A stretch of 64,000 bases of DNA from Malaya genurostris (taxonomy: Eukaryota; Arthropoda; Insecta; Diptera; Culicidae). How positions within the stretch are numbered: the first letter of the stretch is position 1; every line of letters begins with the position of its first letter. Below the pieces are notes generated by a model, which had not been told where the DNA came from, did no database searches, and saw only the letters and a list, made by a program, of their open reading frames with translations. This document shows, in pieces, positions 45,245 to 56,635 of the stretch. Both the position numbers and the translations under genes were made by a program. The stretch covers positions 128,218,405-128,282,404 of the forward strand of contig NC_080572.1 in assembly GCF_030247185.1 (NCBI RefSeq). Reading direction: 5' to 3'.

Positions 45245-45385
45245 TCAAGGTCGTCACAAGGTGAGCTTGGTCCTCACTGGTTCCTGTTTCATGCCTACAC
45301 GTGTGTCTGTGGTGACAATTGGTCGATGGAATGCGTTGATGGCAGAATGAGAGGATGAGAAATGACATATAAATTCAAGTAATAT
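45245..45385. repeat. Copy of the dispersed repeat at 39525-39690
   Basis: Shares the 'cagaatgagagg' block and its surroundings. No coding. Confidence 0.5.
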
Positions 45386-45410
45386 AATATCATAGCATAT
45401 CGCAACATAT

Positions 45411-46660
45411 AATTTATTTATTTATTTCTGTTTATGTCCATCGGATAAACGAATCTAAAAGGACAGATTGGGTGGGAAAAAGCTCATTTGAGTTGAGTCT
45501 TGTTTGTCATTCTCATACGGGCGTAAAAACCACCATCTTTTAAAACAGTTACAGGAACAAAAACAAGAACAAAACAACTACAATAATCTTAAAACGGCTA
45601 ACTACATACTAAATAAATAACATAAAAAATCAATATTGTAAAACATTGTCAAAACATTATGGCACATCGTTTAATTTTACTAGCAAAGCGACTAGATGAT
45701 TCACCAAACTCGAAGTGATCTTCTACTGCAGTGACCGTTCGAATACAAGCGGCTATCGGTTCATTATATCCGAAAAGAGTCCTGTGGAATCTGTGCTGAA
45801 GCAGAGTTGCATTTCGCAGTGTTCTACTCGGTGTCCGAAAATTCATTTCACAACGTAACTCAGGTGCATCAATCTCTCCGTTAATCAATTTTGCGACGAA
45901 CAATGCCTGCTGAATTTTTCGGCGACGTTGCAAAGTATCGATACCAATTAGTTTACATCTATCAGGATAGGGTGGCAGATTTGCTGGATCTCGCCACGGC
46001 AGGTGTCGCAGTGCCAAACGAACGAAGCGTTTTTGAACACGTTCAATTCGCATGCACCACGAAATTTGATGAGGAAACCAAACAACGGACACGGTCTCAA
46101 GGATTGGCCGAACCAGTGAACAGTACAAAGCCTTCAAACAATGTGGATCTTTGAATTCCTTAGCAATTTTAGAAATGAATCCCAATTGACGTAACGCTTT
46201 CGTGATTATTAATGATCGATGTGAATCGAATGTCAATTTTTCATCCATTTGTATTCCCAAATCATTCACCAGGTTCACTCTAGTCAGGACTGAACCACCA
46301 ATACAATAGTCGAATTTAACAGGATGCATATTACGATGAAACGTCATCACCTGACACTTTGAAACGTTGTTAAAAAGTTTATTCACGCAGCACCAATTGA
46401 CGAAGAGTTGTAGTTGATGCTGTAGTCTCCGACAATCCTCCACAGTTCTAACTACGACATACAATTTTAAGTCGTCTGCATATATCAGTTTGAAACCATC
46501 TCCCAGAACCAATGAAACATCATTGAAGAACAGTGTGAATAGCAATGGTTCCAAATTACTGCCTTGTGGAACTCCAGAACTATTCGAAAATTGCGATGAC
46601 GTACAATTATTTAATTTTACTCGTAAAATCCTACCAGAAAGATACGAGTTTAACCATTTT
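45411..46660 (-). mobile_element. 5'-truncated CR1/Jockey-like LINE, second family
   Basis: The minus-strand frame 46554-45649 (301 residues) begins just before the catalytic box (LIYADDLKLYVVV). It continues through LGIQMDEKLTFDSH and the C-terminal RIERVQKRFVRLALRHLP. It keeps a stop at 45649 and a 3'UTR ending in TAAATAAATAAATT-type units at 45411. The frame also reads into NSSGVPQGSNLEPLLF-like sequence upstream, past 46554. It differs clearly from the 5538-7872 family (CIGGSVLTRVNLV in place of DYTISQTILKRES). 5' truncated, no endonuclease. Confidence 0.82.
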
Positions 46661-46669
46661 ATTCATTCT

Positions 46670-47060
46670 ATTATTTATTTTATAATTCATTGTACTATAT
46701 TATATTGTTTTTTATTATTATTTTCATTATCATATTGTTTATTGTTATTATTATTAATTTGTTATCAATAATAATAACATATATTATTTTCATAGATGTG
46801 GATATTATTATTGTTATTAGAAGGGAAATATTCTACTTTCTGCAGTATTGCGAAGATTGAAGAGCATAACTGACACTCTACGTTAACTGTTATTTTATAT
46901 ATTGTTCTATAATATGTTATATTATATTGTATGACATTGTATTATATTATATTAAATTAAAATATATAAGTTATATTATGTTATATTATATTATTTTGTA
47001 ATCTATTATATCATTTTATGTTATATTAAATTCATTACACTATGTTTCATTGTATTTATC
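46670..47060. repeat. AT-rich imperfect (ATT)n/(TTATA)n tract
   Basis: Degenerate mixture of ATT and TTATA units, similar in composition to the arrays at 1.5, 40 and 45 kb. Confidence 0.7.
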
Positions 47061-47404
47061 AATATAAAACATTTTGCATGGAGGCGTAAAGGGGAGGGAG
47101 CAACAGGGCATCGAACGAATTGATGACTGGACGAGGGATTGTGGATAGCCAGCCCAAGTCACTTGAAGGAAACTTGTTTCCTTCTGAAGGTTTGAAATGA
47201 GTCTGACGCGCCCTTCGCAAACAAACCATCAGGCGGGTTCAAGCATGTATAGCGATATGCTTTATCCATGCACTGGATATTATGGTTGGAAGAGCATCTT
47301 TTATTCCCGCGGAATACGAGTAAGTGACTCTACTTACGTATCCGCCCAACCCTTTTTGTTCGCTTTTCGGTAACAGCTATAGTAAGAAGGTGAATGGATG
47401 AGTC

Positions 47405-47515
47405 ATATCGGGGCTACTGTAAGTCTACCCGCATCCACTGGCAAGTCCTTGCACTGATGGTGGCTTCACTTCACATCACATCACGGTGTCCACATTTGCA
47501 GGTAAGGCTTAGTTG
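47405..47515. repeat. Dispersed repeat fragments
   Basis: 47415-47475 matches 1635-1705. 47485-47515 ('ggtgtccacatttgcagg', then 'cttagttgataaaggtg') matches, in reverse, the start of LTR-like copy A (12128-12172). The two repeat families are therefore joined here. Confidence 0.5.
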
Positions 47516-48900
47516 ATAAAGGTGCGCAACCAAATAACCTTTATGCCAAACGTTATGTGCCACATGACCTTATACCGAACGGGTCGCCCCCAAAATAAAC
47601 AACCGCATCAATCTTTAATTAGCCATCTCATTGACAATATTACGGAAGCAAAACTGTTTTGAGCCAATTTCTTCCTTCTACATCAACAATTATACCTGTT
47701 TGATTTGAAACAAAAGTCTGATCCTGGCTAACGAAAAAATGATTTGTTTCGGCTGGTTTTATTGATGAAATAAATCAACTATTTATTGGATGTTCACAAA
47801 AGTTAAGTTGATGTTATTGGCAAAGTATTTGTTGATTCAATCGTGTTTCACACTTACATCAAGAAAATATTGGATCATTTTATCTATGATCTTATTTGTG
47901 TAATGTAATACAACTAAGATTATTGTTTGAATAAACCGCATGTCTGGATAATTCAAAATATTACTAAGCCTACAAAACATTACATACCAGGTATTATAAA
48001 GAAAAATATTTGATGAAGAATCTCTATCTTGAGCGGACTGATGGAGCATCGTATCATTTGATACAACTAAAATTATTATACCAGGAGCTTGATTGTGGCA
48101 TGTGAAAAATTTGATCGCCCTACGAAAAAAGAGCTGAACTGCTGTTGAAAGTATTTAAATATTTGAAAATGGATCAAATTCGAAATAAAATTAGATTAAA
48201 AAATGACCTTGAAATTACATTGAAAGAAATATTTTTTTAAGAATAATGTCAAACAAAAATGTATGATTTTAACACCAAAAACGTATGTTACAATTCTAAT
48301 CGTTTTTGTTTTATATGTTATCATTTTTTTAACTGCCGAGTGTATAAAATTGTAGCTTTATCTAAAGTAAGTTCATTTTGAACTGATTTTGTAAGGTAAA
48401 TTTACCATGAAATTGTTTGTCAAGAAATTGACAGGAATGCACAAGTAAAATATTTATTATTTTTATCGAAATATTTATTGAAACAAACTAATCTACTGGG
48501 AAAAATCAAATATCTAGATTTGTAGCTTCGAGTAACAATATTTGCTACATTAAACTAAATTTTCTTTTGTCACTGTTTCAATAAAATAGAACAATATTGA
48601 GAAAATATATCGATATCAAAATTACCAAACTGTTAGATCGTAAAAAAAAACAAATGAGATTGTGTTAGTAACATTCAGATTCTAAAGCGCCGACAAAATC
48701 TCAACATTGAATGAATGCAGCTAATCAATAACGAACTAATTACTGTTTTAATTAACATGTACCCTTGGGTAAATCCGATATAAAGTTACAATTTTCACAA
48801 GAGAAATTGAGAACCGAGTTCGAATCTACATTTGTATACGCATTGCTACGCATACCGTTAAGCACATTAAATCCTGAGTACTCCTTTTCTCTTCCAAGCA
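47516..48900. other. No recognisable feature upstream of the homeobox-type gene
   Basis: AT-rich, no TE signature recognised, only short frames. It may contain regulatory DNA of the downstream gene; nothing in the sequence proves this. Confidence 0.4.
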
Positions 48901-48960
48901 TACGTGTTACAAGAATGGTAGGAATATGCGTAGCTTCTACGGCCATATTTTTCTCTCTCT

Positions 48961-48993
48961 TATATACACTACACATTCATTAATTCTTCAGTG
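48961..48993 (+). promoter_or_regulatory. Candidate core promoter: TATA box plus initiator
   Basis: 'tatata' at 48961-48966 is followed by 'ttcagtg', whose A at 48990 lies 29 bp downstream of the TATA start, the usual arthropod TATA-Inr spacing. It sits on the same strand and 1.1 kb upstream of the start codon at 50136. Several ATGs intervene, so a long leader or an unseen 5' intron would be needed. Such pairs also occur by chance. Confidence 0.3.
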
Positions 48994-50135
48994 TGCCAGC
49001 TCCATACAAAGAACATGCAACTGCTTATTATCCCCTCCCGTTTGTGCTATATGCGTGGGTTGGTCGTGTGTGTGAAGTTAACTTAGACACGCCCTCGGTA
49101 AAAGCAACGCCTATCTTTTCTTGTAGTTTACATGCAGAGGGGATGTTTCTTGCAGTTCCCTTCTGGTGGCTTTCAACCACGTGATTTCTCAGTGGGATGG
49201 AAGTCAGCATTTGGATGTAGACAAGGGAAGACTTTTTTCTCTTTGGTTGTTCTTCCACCCTCTGTAACTTCTGAAATTTAGTTTGTGAGAAGCCTATTTC
49301 GAAATCCCACACTTTAGCCACAAAGCACAACCGGCTCTTGGTGTGTGAGAGAGAGTCGGTTGTTTTTATTCACGTCTGTTTTCTTTCGATTTTCATTTGT
49401 GCTACTGGTGAGTGTGTTTTATACTTGTTTTGTATCATACCGTACTCGCGAGCACAATGGTACGGTAAAAAACGTTGAGCCATATACAATTTTGAACTCG
49501 TCGCGTGTGATGCATCTCGCAGTAGCTCGATTGTATCGTGAGGCGAGAGTTCGCGAGAGGACTTCGGCCACCAGCGCCAACTACGTGTATGCTCAAGAGT
49601 CCTCCTGTTCGATGTGTGCATTTGTTAGTCATCGCGTTCGCGCCTCGTGTACCGTATTAAATAATTTTATATACGTGCGGTCATGAACATGATTATGATG
49701 ACATTTAAATTTTAGTTTCATCGCGATATCACAGCCGTACGGATGCGTTTAACGACATTCTCCGCGACGCGTTAAGCAAGTCATGAACTCTTATATTCTA
49801 ATAAGATTTTAGAAGCTTGTTTTTCATCAATGGTTTTAACTTCTAAGGGAAACAATAGTGAAAAATTAAAGAGTTGCAACGAAAATTCACCACGTGCTGT
49901 TTTATTAAATATGTGCAATGTGATTGAAAAGTGAAATAGTATTGAGTACCGTCGGCTTTTTTAGAATAATACGGTACAATAGTGAATGAGTGAATGCATT
50001 GTTTGATGTGTGAACATGATTTCGCAATACATCTTGGGAATCACCAAATCAAAGAAAAACGTAAAGTAGATAATAATTCATAGTAAGGTGGACAGAACCA
50101 AGTCTACTTAGAAATTTGACAAGTACATACAAACA

Positions 50136-50484
50136 ATGAATTTAGATTCAATACAAAGACCAGAAACGATTCACGTCGCTGCACCTGGAGCTACAACACG
50201 TCCTCCACAAACCATGCCACAAAGATCGCCCTTCGCCATCCAGGAGTTGCTCGGGTTGAGCGACAGTTCCCGACCTAGTGGTGTTGTATCTGCCGTTACA
50301 CCAACTCTTTATCCAAGTGTCGGGCAATCTCCATTCTCGGCGGATCAGCATCAAATGCAGATGGCAGCGTCACGAATGGCCTATTTTAATGCTCATGCCG
50401 CTGTTGCCGCAGCCTTTTTACCTCACAATATGGCAGCGAGTGCCGCCGGAGGTCCACTGCAACTTCATCACCAGACCACTACTG
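50136..50484 (+). CDS. Vsx: First coding exon of a Vsx-like homeobox gene
   Basis: The exon starts at ATG 50136 (context acaaacaATGa) and encodes 116 residues plus one base before a strong donor 'ctg|gtgagt' (GT at 50485). Residues 26-40 (QRSPFAIQELLGLSD) are the octapeptide-type motif that precedes the paired-like homeodomain in Vsx/Chx10 proteins. It is followed by Ala/His/Gln-rich sequence (AHAAVAAAFLPHNMAASAA), common in developmental regulators. Vsx proteins are nuclear transcription factors of visual system and neuronal identity. The homeodomain itself lies in a later exon not found in this window, so the call rests on this motif. The region is TE-free and GC-richer than its surroundings, supporting a host gene. 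The open frame continues into the intron to 50558, which is probably artefact. Confidence 0.62.
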
Positions 50485-50743
50485 GTGAGTGTGATAGTGT
50501 TTATGTTCGCACGTCTTGTGTCAATATTTTTCGATTTTCCTTTTGTGTTTTTAGCTAATTAATCACGAAATATTTGAATCAGCATGACATTTTTTCCGAT
50601 AATCATCTACAGTTCAATGTCTTATTTCAGTTTGTTATTGTAGTATGAGCATTTGTTGAAAAAACTACAGCATGAAATGTTTACAATGAAAACAAACTAT
50701 TTGACACGTTAACGTTGTTATCATATTGTATTTGTTTGTATAG

Positions 50744-50863
50744 CGAGCAGTTCGACGTACTCACAAGAAGAAAATTATCACATTACTATACAAGAAAATA
50801 TATCAGAAAGTTTTTATGATCCTAGAGACGAAAGACCATCACATATGAAAACACATTTATTAG
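50744..50863 (+). CDS. Possible second coding exon of the Vsx-like gene
   Basis: After the acceptor 'tttgtttgtatag' (AG at 50742-50743), 120 nt stay open in the phase set by exon 1 (phase 1) and end at a modest donor 'ttag|gtttgt'. Length divisible by three would make it a phase 1-1 cassette. The peptide begins ASSSTYSQEENYHITIQENI and ends MKTHLLG. No homology was recognised, and 40 open codons can occur by chance, so it is only a candidate. Confidence 0.35.
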
Positions 50864-52756
50864 GTTTGTTAAAAATCGAATCAAAACCCTTTGACCTGGT
50901 GAACGGTGGTGGTGAAATTTTATATGAAATTAGTTTCTAATATTCCATACAGTAATTTTCACCATCGTCGTTGTAACATATATTTTATACTTGTTATTTT
51001 ATGAAATTTAAGTTAATGTGTGTGAGTATGAGAGAGAGTGTGTGTAGGATGAATAGTCACACATTTTCACAGGGATGTATAAACTGAGCTCTGAAATTTT
51101 TGGTTTGAATCTAAGATCTTACGGTCACATCTACTGTTAGTAAATTTTATCCGAATCCGAGCTCCGGAATTACCACTAATCTTATCAAGCCTACATCCAA
51201 ACGAAAAATCGTCTTGCATCATACGTTGCTATTGAATTTAATACGGGTCCTAATCAAAGCTCGATGAGTATGGTCAATCTACAAAGCCCCCATTTATAGC
51301 ATTAAAGAGCAGACAAATCTAAGCAAGTATTGAATCATTAATCATTAAATAGTATTGAATTGCATGTTTCAACGATTGATAGAGTATCATGAAATCATTG
51401 TCCCATTGGTAACATGGTTTCTTGATACTCTATTGTGAAAATGAATACTGTTTGAGATGGATATACTTAGTTTTTTATTTTTGAACCAGCTGAGCTTAAA
51501 AAATATCTTCAGGTTAACACTCGATTTTAGCTCTAATGAAACCTAAGGATTAACAGCCTGCTTTTAAATCTAATTTGTCTGTGTCCAGGGCAAGTTCTTT
51601 GAAGAACCGTTGGAAAATCTATTTATAAATTAATGAACTTATTTGGAACTAGAAATTGCATGTATAAAAATGCTTCGAAGATCTTCGTTTTTTAATCTAT
51701 TTCGAAGGTCGCGAATTCAACATTGATTCAATATTACAGTTTAATTCTTTGACTTATTAATGCATTCTTATTTAGTTCTGAATCGATTATGTTTTCCCGT
51801 CAAATTTTATATTTAAGTGATGATTATGTTTCGAATTACGTGTCATATAATTATTGTTAATTTGTTCTGTGTAGTGTTGTGAGGAATGCATCATCAAACA
51901 TCTAGATGAATAAAAATTGGTGTCTAACATTGAATCATTTTAGAATAAGCCTGGAGCTAGGTAATCACAAAAATTATTTTATTATTGATTATTGATTTTA
52001 TTGGATCTCGTAGACGTCCTTTTCCTAGGGATAAAAAACGTAATCATATGGCTCCGAAGAAGGTTGGAAAACGATTCGTATGATGTTCGTATTGTCTTTA
52101 TTGCTGTTATATCTTTGATAAGAAGTTAATTTGTGAGAATCAATCTACACATTAAATATTTTATTGAATAGCATCATCGATTTAATAATGAATCGAAATA
52201 CGTTGATTTTTCAACTGATAAGATCTTATCTTCAAACTAACTTTTCATTTCGCTTTCGAAGTAGGTGGAGCATAACTATGAAGCAGTGGTGCCTTCCTCG
52301 TATTACTTTCAGTTAGTTATGAGTTCATCTAACCCCTCTATCAATCGTGATGGTCTCTCACTAAAGGGTCATATTAATTAGAATATATTATCGTGACACT
52401 CTTCATAATAATTTTCTCTGACATATGTATACAAATAAGGAAATTGAATTGTTCATCTACCAGCATAACCAAAATATTATAATTGTTCTGAGTCAAATTC
52501 AGAAGAAATATTAAATTATTTTGCATAGCCACTCTGAATAACGGTTTTAAAATTTTAAACACGCTTCCTGAACCAGAAGACTGATCGGTTGAAAATTCAA
52601 AAAAATTCAAATGCGATGGGTCTTAACATTCGCAAATAATCATCATAATATTGTTTTGATCGATCAAGCGTAACATGAGATTTTACTTCGTCATATACCA
52701 TTGAGTCGAGTGTCATATACCATTCGACTCAATTCGTCGAGTACACAAAATGTATG
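50864..52756. other. Probable intron, no element recognised
   Basis: AT-rich, with only short GT/GA runs near 51015-51050. No homeobox codons were seen in any frame. Confidence 0.4.
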
Positions 52757-52758
52757 TA

Positions 52759-53683
52759 CAGGGTGATTTTTTAAGAGCTTGAGAACTTTTTTAAACAATA
52801 AAACGCATAAAATTTGCAAAATCTCATCGGTTCTTTATTTTAAACGTTAGATTGGTACATGACATTTACTTTTTGAAGATAATTTCATTTAAATGTTGAC
52901 CGCGGCTGCGTCTTAGGTGGTCCATTCGGAAAGTCCAATTTTGGGCAACTTTTTCGAGCATTTCGGCCGGAATAGCCCGAATTTCTTCGGAAATGTTGTC
53001 TTCCAAAGCTGGAATAGTTACTGGCTTATTTCTGTAGACTTTAGACTTGACGTAGCCCCACAAAAAATAGTCTAAAGGCGTCAAATCGCATGATCTTGGT
53101 GGCCAACTTACCGGTCCATTTCTTGAGATGAATTGTTCTCCGAAGTTTTCCCTCAAAATGGCCATAGAATCGCGAGCTGTGTGGCACGTAGCGCCATCTT
53201 GTTGAAACCACATGTCAACCAAGTTCAGTTCTTCCATTTTTGGCAACAAAAAGTTTGTTAGCATCGAACGATAGCGATCGCCATTCACTGTAACGTTGCG
53301 TCCAACAGCATCTTTGAAAAAATACGGTCCAATGATTCCACCAGCGTACAAACCACACCAAACAGTGCATTTTTCGGGATGCATGGGCAGTTCTTGAACG
53401 GCTTCTGGTTGCTCTTCACTCCAAATGCGGCAATTTTGCTTATTTACGTAGCCATTCAACCAGAAATGAGCCTCATCGCTGAACAAAATTTGTCGATAAA
53501 AAAGCGGACTTTCCGAATGGACCACCTAAGACGCAGCCGCGGTCAACATTTAAATGAAATTATCTTCAAAAAGTAAATGTCATGTACCAATCTAACGTTT
53601 AAAATAAAGAACCGATGAGATTTTGCAAATTTTATGCGTTTTATTGTTTAAAAAAGTTCTCAAGCTCTTAAAAAATCACCCTG
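52759..53683 (-). mobile_element. Mariner-like element with 178-bp inverted repeats ('snapback')
   Basis: 925 bp, flanked by TA at 52757-52758 and 53684-53685, termini 'cagggtgattttttaagagc'. The left 178 bp (52759-52936) and right 178 bp (53506-53683) are, as far as can be read, perfect reverse complements. The left repeat contains the 3' end of the transposase gene, so the right repeat is an inverted copy of coding DNA that has replaced the original 5' part. Minus-strand transposase 53525-52866 begins inside that copy. Confidence 0.88.
52866..53525 (-). pseudogene. N-terminally truncated mariner-like transposase
   Basis: 219-codon open frame with the catalytic domain complete. The aspartates lie in ILFSDEAHFWL, WFQQDGATCHTA and SCDLTPLDYFLWGYVKS, with 36 residues between the last two. 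That spacing is longer than in classic mariners. The DNA-binding helix-turn-helix half is absent. The first codons (MVHSESP) come from the inverted copy of the gene's own 3' end read on the opposite strand. DNA cutting by itself is not expected without target-end binding. Confidence 0.82.
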
Positions 53684-53754
53684 TATGTGTATACATGCGT
53701 GTGTATTCTTGTGTGTGGGATTGTGTGTGTATGTGAGTATGTGACATAATTTTG

Positions 53755-54310
53755 CACTCACTTTTATCGGAGATGGCTGAACCAATTTTCATGAACTTAG
53801 ATTCAAATGAAAGTCTTGTAGGCCCATACAAAGTTCCAGAATTTTATTCGAATCCGAATTCTACTTCCTGAAGTACCGTGTGATATGTGAAAAAAGAAAC
53901 TAAGTGCAACATCTTTTCTCAGAGATGGCTGAATCGATTCGTACAAACTTATACTCAAATAAAAGGTATAATTGTCCACTACAAAGTTGCTGCATTTTAT
54001 TTCAATCCGACTTTCGGTTCCGAATTCATAATATGGAGTATGGTAAAAAATTGAAACCGTCACTTAGAGCGGCGAAACAGAAAAAGTAAAACAATTTCTA
54101 AATTGGCCTTGAATAGAGTCCAATCGGTAGACAATCAAACTAATCAATTCCGACTATCCTGGTTCCCGGTTTCCGGTTCCGGAAACATCGGAAACAGTAG
54201 TTATATATTCCAAAGTGTATCTTATAACTTTTCTCAGGCCTTGTGGTCCCATATGGAATTCCTGAATTTCATCCAAATCCGACATCCGGTTCCGGAATTA
54301 AATAATTACA
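53755..54310 (+). repeat. Three to four minisatellite units
   Basis: Units begin 'ttttatcggagatggctgaa', 'tttctcagagatggctgaat' and a decayed third near 54100; each ends in a 'ccggttccggaatt'-type block. Same family as 2352-2830. Short frames here are not genes. Confidence 0.7.
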
Positions 54311-54990
54311 ATTACATTACACGCTCACATAATTATACTAACATTTTAATTCTTTAACAAATCTTTTTTATCAGTAAATGTAAATGCATGTGTTTTGTAT
54401 TGTATAGCGTAATATATGTTCAATCTTTCATTCAGAAAAAGTTTATATTTTTCAACTTCTCTATCCTTGCCCTCGGCATCTTAGTGCTAAGGTAGTGTGC
54501 CTTATTAGAGACATAATTAAATAAAAAAAAATCTACTACTATTTTTGTTCGCATTCATCGCTGTGTTTTATAGTAAAATATTATAGTTGAGTTGAACTCT
54601 GATTTTGACTCTATTCGTAGCTAGGAAATTTATTGTTAGAAATATAAATACCCTAACTCGTAATTATCACTTTACCGAAGGAGTTCGTGGATAATTCTTA
54701 TAGTGTACAATTTTTGCTCGAGAGATCGCTTTTCCCGCACCTAGTCCCATACGTTTGGATTACTTTAATATTCCACGACGCGTCAGTTTACATACTCTAT
54801 AATATTTCGAAAAAATATTCTGAACTATTAACACTTCGATCCTGCTACCTCTAAGATTTTTTATATTCTATACAATAACACAAAATATGCGGTAACTTTT
54901 CCCCAATTTATATTCAATAGTTGATTTCGTAAATTTTTTCTAAGCTTTTTATTTCGTTTGATACCGATAAAATCTAAGACGTTGAACATA

Positions 54991-55241
54991 CACACTTAGA
55001 AAAATTTACATCTCTATAGATGCATATAAAAGGAGCGTGGTGATTCACTTACATTTACAATTAAAAGCATGTAAAGATACGTCATATCATTAACTTCTTA
55101 GTTAATTTAGCTGAAGCTTAGCTCGATACAGACGCCAAATTCACTTTTACATGTTAGAAGATGTAATATTGTGTCATCACCGAAGCAACAATGACATACT
55201 TGAATTTACGTCAAGCGTAAATTTCATTTTTTCTAACAGTG
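54991..55241. mobile_element. 251-bp MITE with TA TSD
   Basis: Ends are 'cacacttagaaaaattta' and the inverse of 'cactgttagaaaaaatg', flanked by TA (54989-54990 and 55242-55243). Related sequence at 9052. Non-coding. Confidence 0.65.
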
Positions 55242-55964
55242 TATGTTATATAAACCATTAAAATTAACAGCTGTTGTTAATGGATTTAAACTCACTTTGG
55301 TAGCAATTTGGTCCTCGGTTTCCGGTGCTTAGGAAGTAATGATACAGAAAAAGTGAAATACCAAAACAGAACATATATCACTTTCTTGAATTGAAAACGT
55401 ACTTAATCGACCTTGCAGTGAGATAATACCTTTTCTATCATTCCGTCTGAATTAAACTGAATTTTGAGCATTCCAACAATAAATATTTCAATAAATTGTA
55501 ATTGTGATAAATATTGGCAACAACAGAAACATTAACCAATTTTTCAGATACAATTAGCGAGGGAACATTTTTTACACTTCTCAAGAGATTTTGTGAACTT
55601 TTTGAATATTATCAGAAATTAAGTGTTTTTTCACGGGCAATACATACCGTACCAAATTAAAACCGGAGAAATTGTATTATTTAGAAAAAGAATTGACACG
55701 GATTCTAAGAATAACACTGATCTTTTTACAAGGTTTATCTTTTTCATTTTTGTACGAATCAAAAATTAAATACCTGAGTCCGATAATATTTTTTAAGAAC
55801 CATTGTATATAAGAAAACGTAGGAAACAATTGAATTGGAAGACACTCATCTCAACAATTGTATTTTCTTATATATTTGAGTACGTAGCAGAGCCGCTTTT
55901 GCAGAGGAGCAGTAGGGGCACGTGCCCCGGCCCACGCTTCTAAGACGCCCTTGACGGAATCCAC

Positions 55965-56500
55965 CGAGGAAAAAAAAGCTGATCTCGCTTTCTTACAAAC
56001 TCAGTTAGGTGTATTCTATAACTGGTGCAACGTTAACAAAATGGTACTGAACGCCTCAAAATGTTCCGTCCTCTCTTTCTCTCGCAAACGAAACACGATT
56101 ACGTATGACTACTCTATTTCGACAGCGGTCTTGGAACGGGTTATATCAATCAAGGATTTAGGAGTGTTATTAGATTCTAAGCTCAACTTCAAAGATCATA
56201 TTGAGCATACTATATCTAAAGCTTCCGCATTTCAAAAAACTTCGGCAACATATATTGCCTGAAATCGCTTTATCGCGCTTTAGTCCACTCTACCCCCGCT
56301 GTCGTTGTTTGGGCACCACATTATCAAACCGATAAGCTGCGAATAGAAGCTGTTCAGCAAAAATTCGTCCGTTTTGATTTAAGTCGTCTACCATGGAGAG
56401 ATGCAGCCAACCTTCCAAGTTACAAAAATCGTTGTAGGCTCATCAAACTTGATTGGTTATCAGTTCGCCGGGAAACTTTCAAAGCGTTTTTATTTTTTTT
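55965..56500 (+). pseudogene. LINE reverse transcriptase fragment (same family as 5538-7187)
   Basis: 55968-56230 reads FLQTQLGVFYNWCNVNKMVL, then KDLGVLLDSKLNFKDH, and after a deletion/frameshift near 56230 continues out of frame through a region matching 6690-6940 of the first copy. It lacks the catalytic box and ends at an (AAAT)n tail. Just upstream, 55887-55925 ('cagagccgct', 'gggcacgtgccccgg') looks like a hAT-type terminus. Confidence 0.8.
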
Positions 56501-56503
56501 TAA

Positions 56504-56635
<132 letters not shown>

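Noticed and set aside
49345..49686. 113-codon frame upstream of the Vsx-like exon (MRESRLFLFTSVFFRF)
   Set aside because: Hydrophobic start resembles a signal peptide, but the antisense frame is equally long, codon use is unremarkable, and it lies in a probable leader/promoter region.
50278..50562. Alternative frame over the Vsx-like exon
   Set aside because: Frame shadow; the SPFAIQELLGLS frame has the recognisable motif and a consistent splice donor.
53379..53576. Plus-strand frame ending with the transposase C-terminus
   Set aside because: It exists because the transposase 3' end was copied in inverted orientation; not a separate gene.
55887..55930. Complete hAT element starting 'cagagccgct'
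   Set aside because: Only one end is visible; no inverted partner or 8-bp duplication was found nearby.
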